Positions 28,330-37,100 of a stretch of DNA of 55,321 bases are shown one piece after another. Source of the stretch: Sphingomonadales bacterium (GTDB taxonomy: Bacteria; Pseudomonadota; Alphaproteobacteria; Sphingomonadales; Sphingomonadaceae); the NCBI GenBank assembly GCA_027486275.1, contig JAIXPM010000397.1, forward strand, positions 1 through 55,321. Direction: 5' to 3'. The notes under the pieces are model-generated. The model worked only from the letters and a program-made list of their open reading frames with translations, was not told the DNA's origin and ran no database searches. The position numbers and the translations under genes are program-made. The stretch's first letter is position 1. The number at the start of each line of letters is the position of its first letter.

Positions 28330-29277
28330 CTACCGATTTGCGACCGGGTACAGCGTAAGCATGGTCATCCGGTCATTGACGGGAAAGCGGCGGATGATGA
28401 AGCCCCGGCCTTCCACTTCGCCGGCCTGGATGCGCTTGATGGCGGCTTTTGTGTCTTCAAGGTCGCGCGTTGAAAGCCAGGGTGCTTGCGGCGGAGCGTC
28501 GTTGCGGCAGCAGTGGGCGCCATAGAGCTTTGTGTCAGGCGGCAGCAACGCAAGGAGCCGGTCGATGGTCTCGACATAGGTCGAGAGGCTGGAATCAGGC
28601 GCAAAGGCATAAAGCGTAGTCGGATAGAGGAAGTCCCCGGTGTAGAGCCGCCGGCCGGCCGGCTCCCAGATCGAGACCGAGCTGGTGGTGTGGCCTGGGG
28701 TCGACAGAATGGTGACCGATCGGCCGCCAAGATCAATCGTCGCGTCCGGCTTGATCCATTGCGCCACCGTGAAATCGACCGGCGACCAGCGGCCATATTG
28801 ATAGCGGCCAAGCCGGACATGGTTTCCATCAGCCCGGCCGCGGGTATCGGGCAGGTCGATCAGGCCGATGTTGCGAAAATGGCCAAGGCCATTCGTGTGG
28901 TCGTGATGCAGGTGACTGGGGACTACCGTGACCGGCAGCGCCGACAGGCCGGCCAAGACGCGGCCAATGTCATGATCGCGGGTAGCGCCGCTGTCGATCA
29001 GGAGTGCGCGGCGCTTCCCCACCAGCAGATAGGCATAATTGTCGGGATCGTTAGCCGGCTCGCCGATCGCCCATGTATCCGGGGCAATCTTCTCCACACG
29101 CCAATAGCCGTCGACAACCGTCCCCGCCGCTTCACCTGGCCGCGGGCGAAATTGCTCACGGTTGATCGGTGGTGGCATCACATTCGCTTCGAGTTGGGCA
29201 GCGGCCATGGTCAGTTCGGCGAACGCGTATGGCGCGAGCGCTACGAGCAGCGCCACGGCTCCCGCACCTCCGGCCAA
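28330..29277 (-). CDS. Secreted MBL-fold metallo-hydrolase, start disrupted
   Basis: The 315-residue product has the metallo-beta-lactamase metal motif SHLHHDH, followed by TPGHTTSS, TGDF and GAHCC, so the two-zinc site is complete. A hydrophobic leader (GAVALLVALAPYAFA) should export it to the periplasm. The best ribosome-binding site, GAGGAGG, precedes an ATG at 29302 in the same frame, but this ATG is followed after two codons by TAG (29291-29293). The remaining frame begins with a TTG at 29277, which keeps the leader but has only a weak GC-rich upstream sequence. The gene may therefore be poorly expressed, be a young pseudogene, or depend on amber read-through. The substrate is unknown. 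Confidence 0.8.
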   Translation of the reverse strand: MAGGAGAVALLVALAPYAFAELTMAAAQLEANVMPPPINREQFRPRPGEAAGTVVDGYWRVEKIAPDTWAIGEPANDPDNYAYLLVGKRRALLIDSGATRDHDIGRVLAGLSALPVTVVPSHLHHDHTNGLGHFRNIGLIDLPDTRGRADGNHVRLGRYQYGRWSPVDFTVAQWIKPDATIDLGGRSVTILSTPGHTTSSVSIWEPAGRRLYTGDFLYPTTLYAFAPDSSLSTYVETIDRLLALLPPDTKLYGAHCCRNDAPPQAPWLSTRDLEDTKAAIKRIQAGEVEGRGFIIRRFPVNDRMTMLTLYPVANR

Positions 29278-29562
29278 CCAACCAGCAAACCTACGCCACC
29301 ATATTCAAATCCTCCTCGGTTGGGTTTGAAGAGCGCAATCTAGGCTACCCCTTAGTCCTCACCCCGCTCAACAGCTTTGCGGAGTTCTATAAGCCGGGCA
29401 AGCTGGCGCGTCGGCGTGGACAGCAGCCGGGCTGTTGTGCCATTCCCATTGAGGACAGCGGGGCCGTAATGAAGTATTGTTCTTCGAAGCAAATCCAGAC
29501 ACATCGGGCGCAAGACGCGTGGGGCGGTTCAAGCCCCTACGCATTATTGGCCCAAGGGCGTC

Positions 29563-31383
29563 GTGGTGGCTGACCAATTCGAACATCTGACGCGCGAGCA
29601 GCTGCTGCAGCTGGTTCGACAACGCGATCGCCAGAAGAAACTGGGGCTGGTCTGGGAACGCGACGAGATTGAGCGCGACCGAGCCCTAGATGACCATTTC
29701 ATCGCGCTTACCCTGGCGCCTGAACTGTGCGACGGCGCCGCGCCATGGCCCAATCTGGTGATCGAGGGGGACAATTTCGACGCGTTGCGCTGGCTGCGCA
29801 TGACCATGCGCGGCCGGGTGAAGTGCATCCTGATCGATCCGCCTTACAACACCGGCAACAAGGACTGGGTCTACAACGATCATTACATCGACAAGGAAGA
29901 TGCCTGGCGGCACTCGACCTGGCTGGAGTTCCTGTATCAGCGGCTGATGATCGCCCGCGATCTGCTGGCGTCTGATGGCGTACTGCTGGTCACCATCAAC
30001 GACGAAAACCGGGCGCGCCTCGATCTGCTGATGGAAGAGGTGCTGCCAGGCATGCGGGTGGGCAGCCTTGTATGGCGGACCCGCGTCGGTTCTAATGCCG
30101 ATCAGGTGGCCTTCCTCAGCTCTGACCATGAGCATGTGCTGGTCTATGCAGGGCCTGATTTCCGTTTCGCCGGCAACGAGAAATCGTTCGAGATGTACGG
30201 TAACGCGGACAACGATCCGAACGGAGACTGGCGTCCAAGCGACCTAACGCTTGGCTTCAATTATCTTGAGCGGCCCAACCTCTATTACCCGCTTCACGAT
30301 CCCAAGGCTGACGTATGGTATCCGCCGAACCCGGATCGCATTTGGGTGTATGCATCACGTGACAGGCTCAGGCCGGGCCAACGCGTGCAGGCGCGACCGA
30401 TGGAAGAGTTCGTCGAACGCGGCCAGATTCTGTTTCCCGCCAAACAACGCGTGGAGGTTTGGCCGACGCGCGACGCCCTTGATGCAGCCATTGCAGCCGG
30501 CGACGTGCCAAAGAGCGGCCGTACGCCTATGCTGCGTCCCGGATTGCCCGATCTCGACTTCTGGGTGGGCAAGCGTGTCGGCTTCGGCACGCCGGCGTTC
30601 AAGCGCTATAAGAAGGACCTGCGTAATCCTACGCAGCCGCTTTCTAGCTGGATCACCCCAAAGGCTGAGGCCGCTACGGTTGTCGAGGGGGGCAACATGA
30701 TCGTCTCCGGTACCAACGATGAAGGTGCCAAGGTCATCAAGCAGGTGTTCGGCGAGAAGGCGTTCAACTACGCCAAGCCGGTGTCACTCATCCGCGAGCT
30801 AGTCCGGCAATCGACCGGCCCGGATGATGTGGTGCTCGATTTCTTCGCGGGCTCGGCCACCACGGCGCAGGCGGTTATGGAGTTGAACGCTGGCGATACA
30901 AGCCAGCGCCGCTTCATCATGGTCTCCTCCACTGAAGCCAGCGGCGATGATCCCGAACGGAATATCTGCCGTGCCGTCACCGCCGAACGCATTCGTTTGC
31001 TGAACAAATCAGAAGATATAGGCCTGGCTGCACTCAAGGCGCCGTTCGCATATCTGCGAACCCGCGAGATCGGCTTTGAGGACCTGGATTTCGAGCTGTC
31101 GGTCGAAGAGGCGTGGCTGGCGCTGGAAGCGTTTCATGGCCTGCCGCTCACATGCTGGGAGGAGGGTGCAACCTTTGGTGAGCATGCCGGTGAGAATGGC
31201 ACACTGATGCTGGTGGACCGGCTTTCTGCTGGGGTCGTCGACGCCGTCAAAGCTCATGTCGCGCGCGGCACCACGCTGTTCTTGCATGCCTTTGCGCCAG
31301 GCCAGCTTCGCAGCGCTCTGGAGGGTCTGGATGTCGAAGTGACCGGCGTGCGCGACGCGCTGGTGAAGAGGTTCGTGGCATGA
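29563..31383 (+). CDS. mod: Type III restriction-modification methyltransferase (Mod)
   Basis: The 606-residue beta-class adenine-N6 methyltransferase recognises the target site and protects host DNA. Motif IV DPPYNTG lies near residue 92 and motif I DFFAGSATTAQAV near residue 427. The region between includes the target-recognition domain (about 150-390). An N-terminal coiled segment (EHLTREQLLQLVRQRDRQKK) is usual for Mod subunits. The start is GTG (29563 or 29566) with AAGGG just upstream. Its stop overlaps the next gene by 4 bases (ATGA), as in classical mod-res operons. No phase-variable simple repeat is seen. Confidence 0.9.
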   Translation: MVADQFEHLTREQLLQLVRQRDRQKKLGLVWERDEIERDRALDDHFIALTLAPELCDGAAPWPNLVIEGDNFDALRWLRMTMRGRVKCILIDPPYNTGNKDWVYNDHYIDKEDAWRHSTWLEFLYQRLMIARDLLASDGVLLVTINDENRARLDLLMEEVLPGMRVGSLVWRTRVGSNADQVAFLSSDHEHVLVYAGPDFRFAGNEKSFEMYGNADNDPNGDWRPSDLTLGFNYLERPNLYYPLHDPKADVWYPPNPDRIWVYASRDRLRPGQRVQARPMEEFVERGQILFPAKQRVEVWPTRDALDAAIAAGDVPKSGRTPMLRPGLPDLDFWVGKRVGFGTPAFKRYKKDLRNPTQPLSSWITPKAEAATVVEGGNMIVSGTNDEGAKVIKQVFGEKAFNYAKPVSLIRELVRQSTGPDDVVLDFFAGSATTAQAVMELNAGDTSQRRFIMVSSTEASGDDPERNICRAVTAERIRLLNKSEDIGLAALKAPFAYLRTREIGFEDLDFELSVEEAWLALEAFHGLPLTCWEEGATFGEHAGENGTLMLVDRLSAGVVDAVKAHVARGTTLFLHAFAPGQLRSALEGLDVEVTGVRDALVKRFVA

Positions 31384-33917
31384 CTGGCCGCTACAACCTC
31401 GCGCAATTCCAGGCTGATGCCGTTGCCAGCATGGCCACCACCATGCGCGGCGTCGCTCGCGATATAGCCGCCCGTCCGGCCGATGCCCGCACCATCGCCA
31501 TGACGGCCGGCACCATATTGCTGCAAGCGCCCACGGGTTCGGGTAAGACGCTGATGCTGGGGCGCGCTCTGGAGGCTGTGACCGGTGACCTGCCTGAACC
31601 GGTGGTGTGGTTCTGGTTCGCGCCGTTTGCCGGGCTGGTGTCCCAGACCAAGGAATCACTGCTCGATCAATGCCCGGCCCTACGCCTGCGTGATCTGTCG
31701 GTCGATCGCGATGCGATGTCGGCGCAGGATGGCGATGTTTTCGTTCAGACCTGGGCATCGGTCGCTGCCAGCAACAAGGATTCTCGCAGGGTTCGACAGG
31801 ATCGGGAGTCGGCCTTGTCGCTCGACACGATGCTGCTGGTGCTGCGGGAAAGAGGTTTCCGCATTGGCGTGGTGATCGATGAAGCCCACATCGCCTTCCG
31901 CAACGCGACGGAGGCGACCAACTTCTATCTGAATGTGCTGCAACCGGATCTGACGCTGCTGGCCACGGCCACACCCAACGACGAGCGTCTGGATGAGTTT
32001 GCCCGGCGCGCCAACCTGACCCTGCAATGGCGGATCGAGGTTTCGCGGCGCCGGGCGGTGGAAGCCGGGCTGAACAAGCATGGCCTGATGCTGGGAATCG
32101 TACGCTTCCGCGATGAAGTGGAAAAGCTCATCGATCTGGAAACGGCGGCACTGACGGCTGGCTGGACCCAGCACAGCAAGCTCAAAGAACGGCTGGCCGA
32201 GCGTGGCATCGGGCTGACGCCGCTGATGCTGGTGCAGGTGGAAGACCAGGCAGAGGGCGGCGTTGACCCAGTTGAGCGGGTGAAGGCAAAGCTGATCGAA
32301 ATCGGCGTGCCGGAAAGCAAGATTGCTATCCACACATCGGGCCAGCCCGACGCCAATTTCCACACCCTGGCCTATGATCCGGCGCGCGAAGTGTTGGTGT
32401 TCAAGATGGCGGTGGCAACGGGGTTTGATGCGCCACGTGCCTGGACGCTGGTGTCTGTGCGCCCAAACCGGGGGAAGGACTTCGGCATGCAGGTGGTGGG
32501 CCGGATCATGCGTGTTCACCCGGCCGTGCGGCCAATTCATGGACAGGATGCCATGCTCGATCGTGGCTATGTTTTTTTGACCGATGCAGACGTGCAGCAG
32601 GGCCTGGACGCTGCCGCACGCGAACTGGAAGCGGTGCAGAACAGCATCAAGGGCATTACCGACACGTTGGCAGTGATCGATTATGCCGCCACACCGCCCC
32701 AGCCGGCGCAGGTGGCCGAGGTCCCCGTACGCTGGCAGCCGCCGGCCAGCCGGGAAGAACGGCAGTCCCGCCTGGCGGCATTGGTGGAACGCGGCCTCGT
32801 TTCCCAGGCAGTGCTCAACATGGGCGAAGCCACTCAAGACCGGGCCATTGCCGCGGGAGAAGCTGCCAGGATCGTTACCGACACGCCGCTGTTTGGCGAA
32901 TCGCTGCCCAAGGACGCTGTAACCGGCACTGTTGCGCCTGCGCGGCCTGCCTACGCCGGGCCCAGCAAGCGCGCATATCGCTTACGCCGGGAGTTGGGCG
33001 TTCCCGAACAACTGATGGCCGAGCAGCCGCCGGGGCCCGATGTTTATGGCAGCGACGAATTCCTGCGGATGGTATCGAAGGCCTTCATCGAAAAGGCTGA
33101 TCTGACCAAGCTGGTCGCGCGCCGGCGGCAGAATGCTCAGCTATCCCTTCGGGATCTTTTCCTGGGCGACCAACAGCAGCTGAGCGTGAATGTGCGGCTG
33201 TCAAACCGGCGCATCGCGGACCAGGCGCAATATGCATTCCAATTCAATGACTCGATCGATCCTCGGCTGCTGAAGCGGACGATGCTGCAGGAACTCCGCC
33301 ATGCTGCCGAAGCTGCCGGTGTGGAGTTTGAGGAGGCCGATCTGCGCCGGGCCATGGACCTTGGCGCACTGAACGAAGCCGATGCGTTGGTCAGTTCCGT
33401 AAAGGAAGCGGTCGCGCGCTTTCGGACGGTGGTGCCGGCTGCCAGCATTCCAGACCCTCTGTTCGACGATGATAATCTGCCGGAGGCCCGACTTGGCGCC
33501 CACGGCATCATTCCATCGGGCATGAATAGGCCCGAGAATGAATTCGCCGAGTTTCTTGATCAGGACACCAGCGGCACCGTGATGTGGTGGCTGCGGATGG
33601 TGCACAACACGCCTTGGGCGGGCCGGATCATCTTGCCCAACGGCCGGTCGTTCTTTCCGGATTTTGCTGTCGGGGTGCGGGGCCGCTCAACCCCAGACCA
33701 GGTGGCGCTGATTGAGATCAAGGACGATGGCGTCACTGGCCGCCTCAATTCAGACGAGAACAATCTCAAGGCCCAGGTGCAGCACAAGGAATATCGCAAG
33801 CCATTCTGGGCCGCCCTTGGCGATGAAAGGGTGTTCGAGCGGATGGAATGGTATCAAGATTTGCGGCGGATCAACTCGGTCGAACGCTTCCAGATCAAGA
33901 GCCTTGTGTTCATCTGA
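31380..33917 (+). CDS. res: Type III restriction enzyme helicase-nuclease (Res)
   Basis: The 845-residue subunit couples superfamily 2 translocation to cleavage when two unmethylated sites are met. Walker A is APTGSGKT near residue 55, the DEAH box (VVIDEAH) near 165, motif III TATP near 195, and motif VI (VVGRIMRVHPAV) near 380. Near the C-terminus a PD-(D/E)xK nuclease core is visible as FFPDFAVGVRG followed by LIEIKDD, close to residue 760-785. It is shorter than the usual Res (about 950-1000), but the motifs are all present. It starts inside mod (ATGA) and ends before an IS relic that separates it from the converging Druantia genes. Confidence 0.9.
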   Translation: MTGRYNLAQFQADAVASMATTMRGVARDIAARPADARTIAMTAGTILLQAPTGSGKTLMLGRALEAVTGDLPEPVVWFWFAPFAGLVSQTKESLLDQCPALRLRDLSVDRDAMSAQDGDVFVQTWASVAASNKDSRRVRQDRESALSLDTMLLVLRERGFRIGVVIDEAHIAFRNATEATNFYLNVLQPDLTLLATATPNDERLDEFARRANLTLQWRIEVSRRRAVEAGLNKHGLMLGIVRFRDEVEKLIDLETAALTAGWTQHSKLKERLAERGIGLTPLMLVQVEDQAEGGVDPVERVKAKLIEIGVPESKIAIHTSGQPDANFHTLAYDPAREVLVFKMAVATGFDAPRAWTLVSVRPNRGKDFGMQVVGRIMRVHPAVRPIHGQDAMLDRGYVFLTDADVQQGLDAAARELEAVQNSIKGITDTLAVIDYAATPPQPAQVAEVPVRWQPPASREERQSRLAALVERGLVSQAVLNMGEATQDRAIAAGEAARIVTDTPLFGESLPKDAVTGTVAPARPAYAGPSKRAYRLRRELGVPEQLMAEQPPGPDVYGSDEFLRMVSKAFIEKADLTKLVARRRQNAQLSLRDLFLGDQQQLSVNVRLSNRRIADQAQYAFQFNDSIDPRLLKRTMLQELRHAAEAAGVEFEEADLRRAMDLGALNEADALVSSVKEAVARFRTVVPAASIPDPLFDDDNLPEARLGAHGIIPSGMNRPENEFAEFLDQDTSGTVMWWLRMVHNTPWAGRIILPNGRSFFPDFAVGVRGRSTPDQVALIEIKDDGVTGRLNSDENNLKAQVQHKEYRKPFWAALGDERVFERMEWYQDLRRINSVERFQIKSLVFI

Positions 33918-33947
33918 GCCTAGTTGCGGCCAACGAAGATTGGACCG

Positions 33948-34032
33948 ATGCCGAAAATGAGCCGGCGCAGCGTTTCGAACGAGCAGATCATCGCGATTGT
34001 GAAGGAGCAGGAGACAGACACGGCTACCGTTG
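33948..34032 (+). mobile_element. IS3-family transposase orfA remnant
   Basis: From the ATG at 33948 about 28 codons read MPKMSRRSVSNEQIIAIVKE followed by QETDTATV. This is the N-terminus of IS3-family OrfA proteins, normally 'KRSRFSEEQIIGILKEHE...'. After about 34032 the similarity stops and the frame runs into the 3' end of the converging druE gene. No orfB and no clear terminal repeats are present. It is a scar of an insertion sequence at the junction of the restriction and Druantia cassettes. Confidence 0.7.
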
Positions 34033-34107
34033 GGTCTCAGACCAACCGTTTGAACTCCGATTCGCAAGCATCGCGCCCCTTATGGCGGCTGCAATTGGAT
34101 CACGAAC

Positions 34108-37100
34108 TCACTTCCTGGTTACCGCAAAGTAGCTTTCTCCCGTCCCAAATACTGAAGCATTCAAGCGATATAGATCATTCGCTTGTACCGATATTGCTGC
34201 TCGGAAGTCGTACCGTGGCGGAGATCCCACGATGCGCCAATACCCAAACCCCTGATCGAGCAAGACAAGAGCCTTGTGCCCATCGGCATATTCCAACTGG
34301 AGCTTCCGCCCGTGAATGGCACCTTCAGTCACCTCCATGGCAACATTGAGGCCAAGCTTTTGCCCAAGAGACTGCGCCACTTCTTCTCGGTCGCCCTCGT
34401 CATCCCAGTCGTTGAAGATCCGATAGGGCACCCGGTCGCTCTTCAATGGCTGCACAACGACGTCGACTTCGACCGTGTCGCTGGCCTTCAGCTCGGCCGT
34501 TAAAGCCTCGCATGTTCTTAGGAAGAGCAGCATGGGCAGCGGGGCATTAAGATAACGGTCTGAGTAGGAAATTTTGACCAGCCGGCCCGGATGCCAGACG
34601 CCGGCCGCTTCCATCTGCTGCTTAAGCTTGGCGCCAAAGCGCCTCCCAAATTGCCCAATAGGGCATTGGGGAAATCCGAGCATGACCTCGACCTTATCGC
34701 CCGGGGCAACTTGGCGCTCCAGGTCATCGGCAGCGATCAACGAGAAGGATGTCGGGGCGTTGATGCTGCCAGCAACGACAGCATGAGTGTCACCAACGCC
34801 CCAGCGATCACCTGGCTGCGCTGCACTCTTGTCGCGTGAAAAGAACCCTTTAGCCCCGCCAGAGGAGACTAGCTCCGCGATGCGGTGATTCCCGTGAGCA
34901 CCGTTTGCAGCCGGTCCCAGCCCAAGCCGGAAATCGTGCCGCACTCCTGCGTCGCGCAGGAACCGGCGTTCTACCTCTGAAAGGTTATCGAACGACTTGC
35001 GGTCAAGAACGAGCGTCACTGGCAGCCCTCTGGCAGACGCTGACGAGAAAAACGACCGCATCTTGATCGCCGAAAGTTCAGCGAGGTCGAACGCTTCCGG
35101 CAGGAATACCGTTATGTTGTCCCCACCGCGGGCACGTAGCAGGATCGTGTTCGCTGCATCATTGATGGCCTTGGCGTCTGCGACCGCCCTGTCCTCCTCT
35201 GGCAACTCGGCGTTCTTCTCCAGGAAAGATCGTACAGCGATCAAAGCCGCGCGCCGGTCAAGACGGCCTTGTTGCTTGTAAAGATCAGCTACGAGCACGC
35301 AGGCAGAGCACCCCATTTCACAGTCCTTGGGGCAATCGAGAACACGAGAAGCCCGCTCAAAAACATGATAGATGTCGTCGAGCAGCCTCGGAGCGTATCC
35401 GGCACCACCTGATGCTTGGTCAAACAGGTAGATCGAAGGCGTCTTGCGACCTAACTGACCATCCCTCGCACTCACAGAAATTCCCAGCTCGCGCGGCTCA
35501 AGGCCGAGCCAGCGGGCCAGACTTTCGCGCAGTGCTGCCCCAAGCGCCCAGGCCGCGCCGTCACTTTCGAGACCCGGCAGCTGGAGCTCGACCACATCGG
35601 TCAGAACCTCATGACCCAGCGCTAACGCGCGCGTGATCGAGAAGCCCTGATCGTTGCCCGGACAGCGCTCGATTGCTTTGTTGTCGCGTGGCGACAGTGG
35701 GCGGTGATCCTTTAACGCGTCTATGCCTGCTTCCCCGGCTCGCCCGCACTCGAGGCAGATTTCGTAGCCCTTGTCGTTCGGTCCGCGAGAATGGTGGTAG
35801 ATGTGACCATCATGCGATGCGCGGATGCGACCACTTTCCGGCTGCAGCAGAGGCTGCCACGAGGCGTCACCAACGCTTACCTTTGGCGACTTAGGCTCGA
35901 TATAGACAGCCTGGTCAGTGTCGGCATGAGGCTTCGCATTCCAGTCGACTCTGAAACCGGCTGGTTCAAGAAACTGCTCCGTGTAGACGTTCGGATTGCC
36001 GCAATTCTCGCAATGATCCGGCATCTGATGCGCAGAGCCGGCTCCGCCGCATTGATCGCACCACCAGGCCCAACGCAAATTTTGTGGCTCTCGCTGGCCG
36101 CTATCAATCGGGCTCAGCCAATTGAGTGTAACGCCGGCAGACTTCCAGACAAGGCCATCGACCACAACCTCGGCACCCGGGGCATATTCACGGATCGCTA
36201 TGTCGGCATTGCGGCTCGGGCATTCATAGCGACGATCTCGCGTGCCCTCCTCGTCGGAGCGATGGCGCGCCTGCGCCTTTTGGGTTTCGGCGCATAAGGT
36301 ATCGAACGGCACAACCGCGGTTGCAAAGCCGCTACCCGGGATCAGTGAACGATTGGCCAGTTCCTTGAGCAGGAACTCTTTGCACAGACGGCGCGCCTGA
36401 AACTCGATTGCCTTTTTTGCGGGGCCATCAAGCGCATCTGCATCGTCCCTCAGGCGTTGCCAGGTCCGTCGGAAGCTTCTGGCTTCCTTCTCGAACATTT
36501 TGGCGGTGCGCTCACGGATCCCGCCGTCATATTCAAGGCCTGTGCCGCTCAAGAGACGTTTGAGCCCAGCTTCTGTGTACGATTCAGTGCTTGGCAGTCG
36601 AACCCATTCGCTGAAGGCATCAACGGGCGGCAGGTCTTCGAAAGTTCGAAGGTCGGCCCGACAGCCGAAGAAGTCGCCTGTCTTGGTGCGGGTGAACTCG
36701 CCGTCGACCTCCCGGAACCATTGAGCGAGCAGATAGGCGTTCGCGTGGCGCTGCGCGATGCGGTCTGAATCCAGGGACACGCGCGGTGATGCGAGCTTGC
36801 GCGCAAGATAGCTCGCAGGGTCAGCGAATGTTTCCAGATCGAGGGGCGTGTTGCGGGCAATCGTCAGGCTTGTCGAGAACCCTTGGCCGCGTCGCCCCGC
36901 TCGGCCGGCGCGTTGATTGTAATTGGCAATGGACGGCGGCACGTTGGTCATCAGGACCGCCTCGATCGAACCAATATCGACACCCATCTCCATGGTCGTG
37001 GAGCAAGCCAGGACGTTGATGTCACCCAGCTTGAACTGTTCCTCAAAGTCTCTCAGCCGGTGTGGCGGCTGCTGTGCACTGTGTTCTTCGGCGCGCAGAT

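Noticed and set aside
29563..33917. BREX PglX/helicase or type I RM
   Set aside because: Two genes with a Mod-like beta-class methyltransferase and a helicase carrying a C-terminal PD-(D/E)xK core fit type III RM. No brxA/B/C/pglZ or hsdS is present.
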